Shown: positions 16,283-25,833, counted from the first letter of the stretch. The stretch: 64,000 bases of DNA from an uncultured Lysobacteraceae bacterium (GCA_936911875.1 CAKZGB010000006.1:264964-328963), one strand, 5' to 3'. Numbers and translations: made by a program. The notes: generated by a model from the letters alone, not told the origin.

Positions 16283-16897
16283 TTATGGCTTGGGGATGCG
16301 CAAAGTCTTGCTGATCATTAGCGAGCCGGACAATGCATACAGCAACACCAGCGGATGCAATTGCCACGGTCCTAACTGCACCATGCCACCCCAAAGTTGC
16401 GTGCCGATGTCACCGCGCTGCAGAGCCACGAACAGAATGATCACCAGGATCAGGCTCGAAGGGATCGGAGTGCCTTCGAAATATTTGACCTTGCCCTTGT
16501 CGCCCGTCAGTTGTTCTGCCGTGACATTGAAGCGGGCCAGACGGCTGACACCGCAACAGACAAAGTAAGACAGCACCGCCCAGTCCCAACCGCCTTGCAT
16601 GCCGCAGGCATAGGCCAGTGCAGCGGGCGCCACGCCAAACGAGATGACGTCGGCAAGGGAGTCGAGCTCGCGCCCCAGGATCGAGGCGCTATTGCGCCAG
16701 CGGGCGACGTAGCCATCGAACACATCAAAGATGAAAGCCAGCGGGATTAGCGCCATGCCGATCATCAGATCGGACTGCACGCCCTCCTGCAGAAAGCGCA
16801 TGGCGGCGAAAATGGCGCCGGTGCCGCAAAACGCATTGGCCAGTGTGAACCAGTCGGCGAGATGGAACCCGCGAATCATGCTGAAGTGCTTATTCAT
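16283..16897 (-). CDS. pssA: CDP-diacylglycerol--serine O-phosphatidyltransferase
   Basis: Inner-membrane enzyme making phosphatidylserine, the precursor of phosphatidylethanolamine. The CDP-alcohol phosphotransferase signature D-G-x2-A-R-x8-G-x3-D-x3-D is complete (DGYVARW...LGRELDSLAD near residues 61-83). About six hydrophobic segments follow across 204 residues. This is the small bacterial type II (Bacillus-like) enzyme, not the PLD-like E. coli one. psd, the next enzyme of the pathway, is at 52938. A possible promoter is TTGTTT-17-TATCCT in the gap after the pnp terminator; phaE follows 48 bp downstream. Confidence 0.93.
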   Translation of the reverse strand: MNKHFSMIRGFHLADWFTLANAFCGTGAIFAAMRFLQEGVQSDLMIGMALIPLAFIFDVFDGYVARWRNSASILGRELDSLADVISFGVAPAALAYACGMQGGWDWAVLSYFVCCGVSRLARFNVTAEQLTGDKGKVKYFEGTPIPSSLILVIILFVALQRGDIGTQLWGGMVQLGPWQLHPLVLLYALSGSLMISKTLRIPKP

Positions 16898-16924
16898 AGC
16901 ATCAGGATATCAATCATTTCCTAC

Positions 16925-16956
16925 ACAAACAAAAACGGACTCCCGAGGGAGTCCGC
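16925..16956 (-). terminator. Terminator of the rpsO-pnp end
   Basis: An 8-bp stem CGGACTCC/GGAGTCCG (16936-16943 with 16948-16955), loop CGAG; on the minus strand it is followed by TTTTTGTTTG. It lies 28 bp beyond the pnp stop. Confidence 0.88.
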
Positions 16957-16983
16957 TTTAGCATTGAAACGAAGTCGGAACCC

Positions 16984-19083
16984 TTAGGCTTCGACTTGCG
17001 GTTCCAGGTCCTTCATGGACAGGCGGATGCGGCCTTGCTTGTCCACTTCGAGCACCTTGACCTTGACGATATCGCCTTCCTTGAGCTTGTCGGAGACCTT
17101 CTCGACGCGCTCGTTGGAGATTTGCGACACGTGCACCAGGCCGTCTTTACCCGGCAGGATGGTCACGAATGCGCCGAAGTCCATGATCTTGGCGACCTTG
17201 CCTTCGTAGATGCGACCCGGTTCGACATCGGACGTGATCTGTTCGATGCGCGTCTTGGCATCTTCAGCCGCCTTGGCGTTCACCGAAGCGATCACGATGG
17301 TGCCGTCATCTTGGATGTCGATCTGAGTGTTGGTTTCCTTGGTGATGGCTTGGATGGTCGAACCGCCCTTGCCGATCACTTCGCGGATCTTGTCCGGGTG
17401 AATCTTGATGGTCAGCAGACGCGGAGCGAATTCGCTCAGCTCTCCGCGCGGCGTGTTCAGAGCCGAAGCCATTTCGCCGAGGATGTGCAGACGACCGGCC
17501 TTGGCCTGTTCCAGCGCGACCTTCATGATTTCTTCGGTGATGCCTTGGATCTTGATATCCATTTGCAGCGCCGAGATGCCTTCGGTAGTACCGGCAACCT
17601 TGAAGTCCATGTCGCCCAGGTGATCTTCGTCACCCAGGATGTCGCTCAGAACGACGAAATTATCGCCTTCCTTGACCAGACCCATGGCGATACCGGCAAC
17701 CGGTGCCTTCATCGGCACGCCGGCGTCCATCAGAGCCAGCGAGGAACCGCAGACCGAGGCCATCGACGAAGAACCGTTGGATTCGGTGATTTCCGAAACC
17801 ACGCGCACGGTGTACGGGAATTCTTCCATCGAAGGCATCACTGCCAGCACGCCGCGCTTGGCGAGACGGCCGTGACCGATTTCGCGACGCTTAGGCGCAC
17901 CGAAACGGCCGGTTTCACCAACCGAGTACGGAGGGAAGTTGTAATGGAACAGGAAGTGTTCCTTGTACTCGCCGCTGACGGCGTCGATGATCTGACCGTC
18001 ACGGGCAGTACCCAGCGTAGCCACGACCAAAGCCTGCGTTTCACCGCGGGTAAACAGTGCCGAACCGTGAGTACGCGGCAGCACGCCAACGCGCGAAGTG
18101 ATCGGACGCACGGTGTCCAGAGCACGACCGTCGATACGGATCTTGCTGTCGAGCACGCTGTCACGCATGGTGCGGTATTCGAGTTCGCCCAGTTCCTTAG
18201 CGATATCGGCATCCAGCCAGCCGTTAGCGACCTTGCTGTCTTCGAGTGCGGCAACGGCGTTGGCCTTGGCTTGTGCCAGGGCGTCACGACGCTGATGCTT
18301 ATCAACAATGCGGAAGGCTTCGGACATGGCCGAACCGGCAGCATTCTTGACGGCATCGATCAGCGAGTTGTTGCGTTCCGGGGCAACCCAAGTCGAAGCC
18401 GGAGCACCGGCCTCAGCAACCAGTTCGTTGATGGCCTTGATTGCGGCTTGCATTTCGCGGTGACCGAACATCACGGCGCCGAGCATCACGTCTTCGGACA
18501 GCAAGTTGGCTTCGGATTCAACCATCAGCACAGCGGATTCGGTACCGGCAACCACCAGTTCCAGATCGCTGCTTTGCAGTTCGGTGATCGTCGGGTTCAG
18601 GATGTAAGCACCATCGCGGTAACCGACCTTGGCAGCGCCAATCGGACCTTGGAAGGGCGTACCGGCCAGTGCCAGAGCGGCCGAGGCACCCAGCAGCGCC
18701 GGGATGTCGCCGTCGACTTCAGGATTCAGCGAAATCGTCGTAGCGATGATTTGCACTTCGTTCTTGTAGTCTTCGGGGAACAGCGGACGGATCGGACGGT
18801 CGATCAGACGCGAGATCAGCGTTTCCTTTTCAGTGGCACGGCCTTCGCGCTTGAAGAAACCGCCCGGAATACGGCCACCGGCGTAGAACTTTTCCTGGTA
18901 GTCAACAGTCAGTGGAAAGAAATCCTGACCTTCGCGAGCCGACTTGGCTGCAACGGCGGAAACGAGGACGACGGTATCGTCCATGGTGACCATAACGGCG
19001 CCGCTGGCTTGGCGGGCGATTTCACCGGTCTCGATGGTGACCTGATGACGGCCGTACTGGAAGGTCTTGGTAATCTTTGCCAC
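16984..19083 (-). CDS. pnp: Polyribonucleotide nucleotidyltransferase (PNPase)
   Basis: 3'-5' phosphorolytic exoribonuclease of the RNA degradosome. The 699-residue protein has two RNase PH domains (first about 1-215, second about 310-535, with GRFGAPKRREIGHGRLAKR and the DIQDDG-type region), an all-helical linker, a KH domain at about 555-615 (EVIGKGGSTIQAITKETN) and an S1 domain at about 622-690 (GRIYEGKVAKIMDFGAFV). Order rpsO-pnp is conserved. A terminator between rpsO and pnp implies partial read-through or a pnp promoter in the 132-bp gap. Confidence 0.97.
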   Translation of the reverse strand: MAKITKTFQYGRHQVTIETGEIARQASGAVMVTMDDTVVLVSAVAAKSAREGQDFFPLTVDYQEKFYAGGRIPGGFFKREGRATEKETLISRLIDRPIRPLFPEDYKNEVQIIATTISLNPEVDGDIPALLGASAALALAGTPFQGPIGAAKVGYRDGAYILNPTITELQSSDLELVVAGTESAVLMVESEANLLSEDVMLGAVMFGHREMQAAIKAINELVAEAGAPASTWVAPERNNSLIDAVKNAAGSAMSEAFRIVDKHQRRDALAQAKANAVAALEDSKVANGWLDADIAKELGELEYRTMRDSVLDSKIRIDGRALDTVRPITSRVGVLPRTHGSALFTRGETQALVVATLGTARDGQIIDAVSGEYKEHFLFHYNFPPYSVGETGRFGAPKRREIGHGRLAKRGVLAVMPSMEEFPYTVRVVSEITESNGSSSMASVCGSSLALMDAGVPMKAPVAGIAMGLVKEGDNFVVLSDILGDEDHLGDMDFKVAGTTEGISALQMDIKIQGITEEIMKVALEQAKAGRLHILGEMASALNTPRGELSEFAPRLLTIKIHPDKIREVIGKGGSTIQAITKETNTQIDIQDDGTIVIASVNAKAAEDAKTRIEQITSDVEPGRIYEGKVAKIMDFGAFVTILPGKDGLVHVSQISNERVEKVSDKLKEGDIVKVKVLEVDKQGRIRLSMKDLEPQVEA

Positions 19084-19173
19084 TGTGTTTTCCTTGCTGT
19101 TTTTTGCTGGATGATCCGGCGGACCCCTGTCAGACCGGTGTGCCGCATACGCGGCGGGTACTACGTGTAACGG

Positions 19174-19205
19174 AAAAACCGCGGGCCGTTGCGGGTCCGC
19201 GGTTT
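19174..19205 (-). terminator. rpsO terminator in the rpsO-pnp gap
   Basis: Read on the minus strand, AAACCGCGG pairs perfectly with CCGCGGTTT (9 bp, extended by GC pairs inside) and is followed by a T-run. It begins 11 bp after the rpsO stop, like the leaky terminator at this place in E. coli. Confidence 0.82.
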
Positions 19206-19215
19206 CTGGTATCGC

Positions 19216-19476
19216 TTAGCGGCGCAGACCGAGCTTTTCGATCAGAGCCTTGTAACGGTCGGCGTCCTTACGCTTGAGATAGTCAAGCAGGCTACGGCGA
19301 CTGTTCACCATCATCAGCAGACCACGACGCGAGTGGTGATCGTGCTTGTGTTCTTTGAAGTGACCGGTCAGATGGTTGATACGGGCAGTCAGCAGAGCGA
19401 CTTGAACTTCCGGCGAACCGGTGTCGTTTGCGCCGCGCGCGTATTCTTCGATGATTTTTGCGGTGTCGATAGACAT
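19216..19476 (-). CDS. rpsO: 30S ribosomal protein S15
   Basis: Primary 16S rRNA-binding protein of the small-subunit platform. At 86 residues it is close to the usual 89. The signatures DTGSPEVQVALLTARINHLTGHFK and HDHHSRRGLLMMVNSRRSLLDYLK are complete. AAGGA lies 7 bp before the ATG. In many bacteria S15 represses its own mRNA by binding the 5' leader; the 120-nt leader here also contains an intrinsic terminator (see findings). Confidence 0.97.
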   Translation of the reverse strand: MSIDTAKIIEEYARGANDTGSPEVQVALLTARINHLTGHFKEHKHDHHSRRGLLMMVNSRRSLLDYLKRKDADRYKALIEKLGLRR

Positions 19477-19540
19477 ATTGGATTCCTTGACGCGGATCCG
19501 GCAGACACCCTGACTTTGCGGGGTACCGCCTGAATCGCCT

Positions 19541-19574
19541 AAAACAAAAAAGGCATCGGGGATTGCCCGAGGCC
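19541..19574 (-). terminator. Terminator/attenuator ahead of rpsO
   Basis: On the minus strand, GGC-C-TCGGG / CCCGA-T-GCC (eight pairs around one mismatch, loop CAATC) is followed by TTTTTTGTTTT. It lies downstream of both the truB stop and the rpsO promoter, so it can end truB transcripts and also attenuate rpsO. Confidence 0.75.
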
Positions 19575-19607
19575 AGCGATATTGTCGGTTAGTTGCCGAC
19601 GTGCCGT

Positions 19608-19636
19608 ATTATACGCCCATTCTCGCACTGCAACAA
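19608..19636 (-). promoter_or_regulatory. rpsO promoter
   Basis: TTGTTG at -35 (19631-19636), 17-bp spacer, consensus TATAAT at -10 (19608-19613). The predicted start near 19601 gives a leader of about 120 nt before rpsO. The box lies just after the truB stop. Confidence 0.72.
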
Positions 19637-19654
19637 GTCGGTCATAACAATCTG

Positions 19655-20611
19655 TTATCGATGCAGGTCCGGGCGGGACACCCAGGAAAACAACCGCTTG
19701 GCGACCACGGATCCGTCGGGCTGGACGTCGACCAGGCCGACCGCAGTGCCATCGGCAGCGAGCGCCAGATGCGGGCCTGCTGCAACCTGCGACTCCCACG
19801 CTTCCGGGGTGATCCGCTTGCCGTGGCTTAGGGCCTCGACCTGTGGCCCGTTCAGCTTCAGCCGCGGCCACTGGTCTGTCGGTAGCGCGTCCTCGATCGG
19901 CAGCAGGATCTCGTCCAAACGATCCGCTTCCGCGAGCTCGCGGATCTCGTCCAAGGTCCACATGCGCTGCTGCTCAAACGGCTCGACATGCAAGCGGCGG
20001 AGTTGCGTCACATGCGCACCGCAGCCGAGGGCCTCGCCCAGATCACGGACGATCGAACGAATGTAGGTGCCGGAACCGCAGGAGACCCGCAGGCGGAAGC
20101 CACTGTCCGTGAGTTCCAGTATTTCGATGCGTTGCACATGCACTGTGCGCACGGGGGCTTCGACTGCCTCGCCCCGACGGGCTTTGGCATACAACGGTTC
20201 CCCGCCCTGCTTCAGCGCCGAAAAAATCGGTGCGCGCTGTTCGATCTGACCGGTCTGATCCCGGCACAAACGCTCCAACGTGGCGAGGTCAGTGGGAACG
20301 ACCGGTCGCTCGCGGATGACTTCGCCTTCGGAATCATCGGTATCGGTGACCTGGCCGAGTTTGGCCGTCACTTCGTACGTCTTGTTATTGCCGAGCAGAT
20401 AGCCCGCAACTTTGCTGGCCTCGCCGAAACACAACGGCAACATGCCGCTGGCCAGCGGATCCAAGGCACCGGTATGCCCGCCCTTTTCAGCGCGGATCGC
20501 AAATCGGATTTGTTGAAGCGCGGTGTTGGAACTGGGGCCCGAGGCCTTATCCAGCAGCACAATGCCATGCAAAGGCCGAAGCGTAACGCGCGGCCGTTGT
20601 TCGCGACTCAT
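19655..20611 (-). CDS. truB: tRNA pseudouridine(55) synthase
   Basis: Makes the universal pseudouridine of the T-loop. The 318-residue protein has the catalytic motif GGHTGALDPLASGMLPLC with Asp51, the YEVTAKLGQVTDTDD strand and KQGGEPLYAKARRGE. A PUA-like C-terminal domain spans about 250-310. It ends the rimP-nusA-infB-rbfA-truB series: its ATG is 6 bp after the rbfA stop. Confidence 0.97.
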   Translation of the reverse strand: MSREQRPRVTLRPLHGIVLLDKASGPSSNTALQQIRFAIRAEKGGHTGALDPLASGMLPLCFGEASKVAGYLLGNNKTYEVTAKLGQVTDTDDSEGEVIRERPVVPTDLATLERLCRDQTGQIEQRAPIFSALKQGGEPLYAKARRGEAVEAPVRTVHVQRIEILELTDSGFRLRVSCGSGTYIRSIVRDLGEALGCGAHVTQLRRLHVEPFEQQRMWTLDEIRELAEADRLDEILLPIEDALPTDQWPRLKLNGPQVEALSHGKRITPEAWESQVAAGPHLALAADGTAVGLVDVQPDGSVVAKRLFSWVSRPDLHR

Positions 20612-20617
20612 TGACGA

Positions 20618-21019
20618 TCAGTCAGCGGACTTGTCGCCGCCCTGACCCTCATCGCCATCGTCATCGCTTGCGGATGCCGGCAACGAACGCAACAGACGGT
20701 CGATGTGTTCGCCTTCGTCCAGTGAACGGTCGTAATGGAAATGCAGCTCGGGAACGTGACGCAACTTCATGGCATGAGCCAGTTCGCGGCGGATTTCCTT
20801 GGCGTTTTCGGTCAGCGCTTTAAGAGCCTCTGCAGCACGTTCACTTTGCAGCGCCGTAAAGAACACTTTGGCGTGCGCCATGTCGCGCGTCAGTTCGACG
20901 TCGGAGACGCTGATGCTCGGCCATCCGTTTTCGCGAACGGCCGAATGCACCAGTTGTCCCAGCTCCCGGCGGAGCTGGGCGGAAACGCGGTCGGTCCGGT
21001 GAAAGGACTTGGAAGGCAT
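20618..21019 (-). CDS. rbfA: Ribosome-binding factor A
   Basis: Cold-shock 30S maturation factor. A KH-type fold covers residues 8-105, with RVSAQLRRELGQLVHSAVRE and SVSDVELTRDMAHAKVFFTA, then the LRHVPELHFHYDRSLDEGEHIDRLL end. The last about 20 residues are acidic. 23 bp separate it from infB. Confidence 0.96.
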   Translation of the reverse strand: MPSKSFHRTDRVSAQLRRELGQLVHSAVRENGWPSISVSDVELTRDMAHAKVFFTALQSERAAEALKALTENAKEIRRELAHAMKLRHVPELHFHYDRSLDEGEHIDRLLRSLPASASDDDGDEGQGGDKSAD

Positions 21020-21042
21020 GACGGCTATCTCCGGTTACTGGA

Positions 21043-23589
21043 TTACAGAGTGCGCGCGATTTCGATGCGTTCGAAGCATTCGATCTGATCGCCCGGTTGC
21101 ACGTCGTTGTAGGCCTTAACGCCGATACCGCATTCGGTACCGCTCTTGACCTCGTCCACGTTCTCCTTGAAGCGACGCAGCGATTCGAGTTCGCCTTCGA
21201 ACACGACCGTGTTGTCACGCAGGACGCGGATCGGCTTGCTGCTCTTGACGGTACCCTCGACGACCATACAGCCGGCGACTGCACCGAACTTGGAGCTGCG
21301 GAAGACATCGCGCACTTCGGCGATACCGATGATTTCTTCGCGGATTTCCATACCGAGCAAACCGCTGGCGACTTGCTTCACCTGATCGATCACGTCATAG
21401 ATGATCGAGAAGTAACGCAGGTCAACACCATTCGTTTCGATGATGCGACGGGCCGAGGCATCGGCACGTACGTTAAAGCCGATGATGGTGGCCTTAGACG
21501 TAGATGCCAGCGTTGCATCGGATTCGGTGATCCCACCGACGCCCGAGCCGACCACGTTGATGCGGATAGCATCGGTGGACAGAGCGGTAAGTGCTTCGCG
21601 CAACGCTTGCACCGAACCTTGCACGTCGGCCTTGACGACCAGGTTCAGCTGCTGCTGGTCGGCAGAGCCCATCTGCGCCAGAATGTCTTCCATACGGTTC
21701 GACGACTTGGCCAGACGCGATTCACGGCGCTTGGCATCACGTTGCTGAGCAACGTCCTTGGCCAGACGTTCATCGCCAACCACCACGAAGTCATCACCGG
21801 CATCCGGCACGCCGGACAGGCCGAGCACCTGGACCGGAATCGACGGCGTTGCTTCCTGTACTTGCTGACCGTTTTCGTCAGTCAATGCACGGACGCGGCC
21901 ATACTGCACACCGCAGACCAGATAGTCACCGCGCTTCAGGGTGCCTTCGCGCACCAGCACGGTAGCAACCGGACCACGGCCCTTATCCAGCGAGGATTCA
22001 ATCACGACGCCGGAGGCACGACCGTCACGGATGGCCTTGAGTTCCAGCACTTCGGCTTGCAGCGAAATCGCATCGAGCAATGCATCAATGTTGGTGCCTT
22101 GCTTAGCCGAGATTTCAACGAATTGCGTATCACCACCGAACTCTTCGGCAACGACTTCTTCGGCCAGCAGTTCGCTCTTCACGCGCATCGGGTCGGCATC
22201 GGCCTTATCGATCTTATTGATCGCAACGATCAGCGGCACCTTGGCAGACTTAGCGTGTTGCACGGCTTCCTTGGTTTGCGGCTTGACGCCGTCATCGGCG
22301 GCCACAACCAGCACCACGATGTCGGTCAGCTGTGCACCACGTGCGCGCATTTGCGAGAACGCGGCGTGGCCCGGCGTATCCAGGAAGCTGATGACGCCAC
22401 GTTCGGTTTCAACGTGGTAGGCACCAATGTGCTGCGTAATGCCACCGGCTTCGCCGGAGACGACCTTGGTGCGGCGAATGTAATCGAGCAGCGAGGTCTT
22501 ACCGTGATCGACGTGACCCATGATGGTCACGACCGGCGGACGCGGTTGTGCCTCGCCCTGATCGCCGGCAGCGATGTGCGCCATCAGTTCGTCTTCGACG
22601 GTGCTTGCATCGGCAGCGACGGCCTTGTGTCCGAGTTCTTCGGTCACCAGTACGGCGGTATCGTGATCGATGGTTTGCGTCACGGTCACCATGACGCCCA
22701 GCTTCATCAGAGCCTTGACGACCTCACCGCCCTTAAGGGCCAGCTTTTGCGCCAGTTCGGCAACGCTGATCGTTTCACCGATCGCCACTTCGCGAACGAT
22801 AGGAGCCGTCGGTTGCTGGAAGGCATTCTTGCCGTCACCGAAACGAGCCGGTTCCGGACGACGTCCCTTGGAACCGCGCGAATCGTTGCGACCGCGCGCC
22901 GGACCGGCGGAACGGCGTTGACGTGCATCGCGGTCACCACGCAGGTGCAGGCGGTCATCCGGACGACGGGCGCCTGCAGGAGGACGTGCAGCTTCCGGAC
23001 GTGCAGCCGCAGGACGCTCTTCGCGACGCGGCACATCGGCGGCGGCAGGAGCCGCAGGACGCGCAGGCGCTTCGGCAACGCGACGTTCGGCTTCGAGGCG
23101 TGCGGCTTCTGCAGCGGCAGCCGCTTCGGCGGCTTCGCGCTGAGCACGTTCGCGCTCTTCCTTAGCCAGACGATCTTTCTCGAGCAGGCTGCGCTGTTCT
23201 TCTTCGTTGCGACGACGCGATTCTTCGAGCTTACGCAACGCATCGGCACGTTCGTCTTCGACGCTCATGCGACCGCCGGACGAGGCCGGCAGTTCGATCT
23301 TGCGCTTGACGCGAACTTGAACTTGCGCACCGCCAGTGCGGCCAGCTCCGGTTTTGACCGTACCGGTAGCACCCGCTCCCGATTTCAGCGAAATCGTGCG
23401 GCGCTCCTTGGCTTCGCCGCCGCCATGCGATGCGCGCAGATGCGACAGCAGCTTGGCCTTTTCGGCGCTGGTAATGGTCTGATCGGCACTGTCAAAGCGC
23501 ATACCGGCCGCATTGAGCTGTTCAAGCAGCTTTTGCGGCGTCATCCGCATTTGTTCCGCCAGTTTGGCGATGGTGTTGTTTTGTGTCAT
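21043..23589 (-). CDS. infB: Translation initiation factor IF-2
   Basis: GTPase that brings fMet-tRNA to the 30S subunit. The N-terminal IF2N module is at residues 1-52, followed by a long Ala/Glu/Arg-rich linker (about 110-250, first a charged helix, then Arg/Pro-rich). A second IF2N-like element is near 268-318. The G domain starts with GHVDHGKT (358-365) and continues through DTPGHAAFSQM and NKIDK. Domains II to IV complete 848 residues, with the fMet-tRNA-binding C2 domain at the end. Inner start codons could give a shorter IF-2beta form, as in E. coli, but none is obvious. Confidence 0.97.
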   Translation of the reverse strand: MTQNNTIAKLAEQMRMTPQKLLEQLNAAGMRFDSADQTITSAEKAKLLSHLRASHGGGEAKERRTISLKSGAGATGTVKTGAGRTGGAQVQVRVKRKIELPASSGGRMSVEDERADALRKLEESRRRNEEEQRSLLEKDRLAKEERERAQREAAEAAAAAEAARLEAERRVAEAPARPAAPAAADVPRREERPAAARPEAARPPAGARRPDDRLHLRGDRDARQRRSAGPARGRNDSRGSKGRRPEPARFGDGKNAFQQPTAPIVREVAIGETISVAELAQKLALKGGEVVKALMKLGVMVTVTQTIDHDTAVLVTEELGHKAVAADASTVEDELMAHIAAGDQGEAQPRPPVVTIMGHVDHGKTSLLDYIRRTKVVSGEAGGITQHIGAYHVETERGVISFLDTPGHAAFSQMRARGAQLTDIVVLVVAADDGVKPQTKEAVQHAKSAKVPLIVAINKIDKADADPMRVKSELLAEEVVAEEFGGDTQFVEISAKQGTNIDALLDAISLQAEVLELKAIRDGRASGVVIESSLDKGRGPVATVLVREGTLKRGDYLVCGVQYGRVRALTDENGQQVQEATPSIPVQVLGLSGVPDAGDDFVVVGDERLAKDVAQQRDAKRRESRLAKSSNRMEDILAQMGSADQQQLNLVVKADVQGSVQALREALTALSTDAIRINVVGSGVGGITESDATLASTSKATIIGFNVRADASARRIIETNGVDLRYFSIIYDVIDQVKQVASGLLGMEIREEIIGIAEVRDVFRSSKFGAVAGCMVVEGTVKSSKPIRVLRDNTVVFEGELESLRRFKENVDEVKSGTECGIGVKAYNDVQPGDQIECFERIEIARTL

Positions 23590-23621
23590 TTGACGGTGTG
23601 AATCCTGTGTCGGTCTTTCTT

Positions 23622-25109
23622 TTATTCAAACCACGGCTTGCGGGCTTCGAGAATCAGCGCCGCTGCGCGTTCGGCATCCAGCCCCTCAATGCCTTCGAGT
23701 TCATCGACGGACATATCGGCCAGGTCTTCTGCTGTGTAAATTCCACGCTCACCCAAGGCGATAGCCGTGGCGTCGTCCATACCTTCCAGGGCCAGCAGGT
23801 CCTCGGCGGCAGCTTGTCCTTCGATTTGTTCTTCGGCTGCGAGTTCTGCAGTCAGCAGTGCATCTTGTGCACGGTTGCGCAGTTCTTCGACCACGTCTTC
23901 ATCGAACTCGTCCACAGCCAGCAGCTCCGCTTCAGGCACGAAGGCAATTTCCTCGATCGAGGTGAAGCCGGCAGCAACCAGAATATCGGCGATTTCTTCG
24001 TCGACTTCGAGCTTGTCCTGGAACAGTTGGCTTGCAACCTTGGCTTCGGCTTCGGACTTGGCGGCGACCTGATCGGCCGTCATCACGTTGAGTTGCCAGC
24101 CGGTCAGCTTGCTGGCCAGACGCACGTTCTGACCCCCCTTACCGATGGCCTTGGCCAACAGATCTTCGGAGACGGCCAGATCCATCGAATGCTTTTCTTC
24201 GTCAAGGACGATCGATTGCACTTCGGCCGGAGCCATGGCATTGATCACGAACTGTGCCGGATTGTCCGACCACAGCACGATGTCGACGCGTTCGCCATTG
24301 AGTTCGTTGGTCACAGCTTGCACGCGTGCACCACGCATACCGATGCAGGCGCCGATCGGATCGGTGCGCGTATCGTGTGCTTCGACGGCGATCTTGGCGC
24401 GGTCACCCGGATCACGAGCAGCAGCGCGAATCGAAACGAGACCTTGCGAAACTTCCGGCACTTCAAGCTTGAACAGCTCGATCATGAACTCAGGAGCAGC
24501 GCGGCTGATTTGAATTTGCGGACCGCGCGATTCGGACTTGACCTCGGTCAGGTAGCCGCGGATGCGGTCACCGACGCGCACGTTGTCACGCGGAATGCCC
24601 TTTTCCTTGGGGATGATGCCTTCGGCATTCAGACCCAGGTCCACCAGAATGTTGCCGCGGTCGATACGCTTCACCGTACCCATCACCAGTTCGCCGACGC
24701 GATGTTGCCAGGCATCAACCACCAGTTGACGCTCAGCTTCACGCACCTTGCTGATGATGACTTGCTTGGCGGTTTGCGCGGTAATGCGGCCGAATTCGGG
24801 ATTGTCGATCTTTTCTTCGATCAGATCGCCAACTTCCACTTCGCCGACTTCATCGAGTGCGTCCATCAGACGGATCTGTCGGTCGGGCGACTCCATGCGG
24901 TAATCGTCGGCCACGACTTCCATCGTGCGGAAGGTTTCGAACGATCCGTCACGCGAATCGATCTTGACGCGGACGGCAACGTCTTCGTCAGTGAACTTTT
25001 TCTTGGCGGCAGTCGCCAGCGCCTGTTCCAGCGCTTCGATGATGATCTCGCGCGAGACGCCCTTTTCGTTGGCGACGGCTTCGACGATGTTCAACAGTTC
25101 CTTGCTCAT
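23622..25109 (-). CDS. nusA: Transcription termination/antitermination protein NusA
   Basis: RNA-polymerase-binding factor for pausing, termination and antitermination. In order: an RNAP-binding N-terminal domain (1-125), S1 (about 135-200, VKRIDRGNILVDLGLNAEGI), KH1/KH2 (about 230-345, with GACIGMRGARVQAVTNELNG and AIGKGGQNVRLASKL) and two acidic helix-hairpin-helix repeats (about 365-490), as in gammaproteobacterial NusA. 19 bp follow the rimP stop. NusA itself may act on the terminator in the leader ahead of rimP. Confidence 0.97.
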   Translation of the reverse strand: MSKELLNIVEAVANEKGVSREIIIEALEQALATAAKKKFTDEDVAVRVKIDSRDGSFETFRTMEVVADDYRMESPDRQIRLMDALDEVGEVEVGDLIEEKIDNPEFGRITAQTAKQVIISKVREAERQLVVDAWQHRVGELVMGTVKRIDRGNILVDLGLNAEGIIPKEKGIPRDNVRVGDRIRGYLTEVKSESRGPQIQISRAAPEFMIELFKLEVPEVSQGLVSIRAAARDPGDRAKIAVEAHDTRTDPIGACIGMRGARVQAVTNELNGERVDIVLWSDNPAQFVINAMAPAEVQSIVLDEEKHSMDLAVSEDLLAKAIGKGGQNVRLASKLTGWQLNVMTADQVAAKSEAEAKVASQLFQDKLEVDEEIADILVAAGFTSIEEIAFVPEAELLAVDEFDEDVVEELRNRAQDALLTAELAAEEQIEGQAAAEDLLALEGMDDATAIALGERGIYTAEDLADMSVDELEGIEGLDAERAAALILEARKPWFE

Positions 25110-25128
25110 GTCCGGTAATTCTCAGTGG

Positions 25129-25779
25129 TTACTCGATCTCGACATCCGCGCCGGAATCGGCGGTGTCTAAGGATTGAAGGGGGTGGGAAGACTTGGAATT
25201 CGATTTACGTGCACCCTTGCCGGCAGCCTTGCCGCGGCTAGGGCCTTTACCCGGGCGATTGTCACGACCCGATGCATCTTTGGCGGGCGCAAGACCCAGA
25301 GCAACCCAGTCGGGCGCAATCCGCGCCTTGTCCACGTTGCTTGCATTCACGGCGAAGGGTTTGCCGTCAATGGTGAAATTCAGAGTGTCGCCATCGACAC
25401 CGGCGATCACACCGGTAAAGCGGCGACGGCCTTCGACCGGCATACGCAAAGTCACCTTGGCCGACTCACCGACAAAACGGCCGAACTGCTCCGCATTGAA
25501 CAGCGGGCGATCGATACCGGGAGTCGACACTTCGAGCGTGTAGTTCGAGGTGATCGGATCGGCGACGTCCATTTGTGCCGAGATCTCGCGGCTCGCAGCC
25601 TCACATTCGTCAATGCCGACAGGCGGCAGTTCCGGATCGCGGTCTGCGGGGTAATCGATATAGACACGCAGCAACGCACCACCGGGTGAGGTCAGCAGCT
25701 CAAGGCCCTCGACCACCAAGCCCAGCGACGCCAAGGCAGGCGTAATCAGTTCGGCAATTTGTTGTGTCTTTTCAGTCAT
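25129..25779 (-). CDS. rimP: Ribosome maturation factor RimP
   Basis: Needed for 30S assembly. The N-terminal domain (1-95) has GLVVEGLELLTSPGGALLRV and DECEAASREISAQMDVADPI. The Sm-like C-terminal domain follows (FVGESAKVTLRMPVEGRRRF, ANVDKARIAPDW). At 216 residues it is about 50 longer than usual: residues 165-216 form a basic then acidic Gly/Lys/Ser tail (GKGPSRGKAAGKGARKSN). First gene of the operon, behind the structured leader at 25834-25990. Confidence 0.95.
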   Translation of the reverse strand: MTEKTQQIAELITPALASLGLVVEGLELLTSPGGALLRVYIDYPADRDPELPPVGIDECEAASREISAQMDVADPITSNYTLEVSTPGIDRPLFNAEQFGRFVGESAKVTLRMPVEGRRRFTGVIAGVDGDTLNFTIDGKPFAVNASNVDKARIAPDWVALGLAPAKDASGRDNRPGKGPSRGKAAGKGARKSNSKSSHPLQSLDTADSGADVEIE

Positions 25780-25833
25780 GCTCGTTGTCCGGCGAGGGTG
25801 GAACGCGACCGGAATAACTCCGGCTTAGGAAAC

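Noticed and set aside
16996..19170. 724-codon open frame antisense to pnp
   Set aside because: It mirrors pnp codon structure in GC-rich DNA, has no protein family features, and pnp is certain.
21097..23601. 834-codon open frame antisense to infB
   Set aside because: Shadow frame; the infB domains fully explain this DNA.
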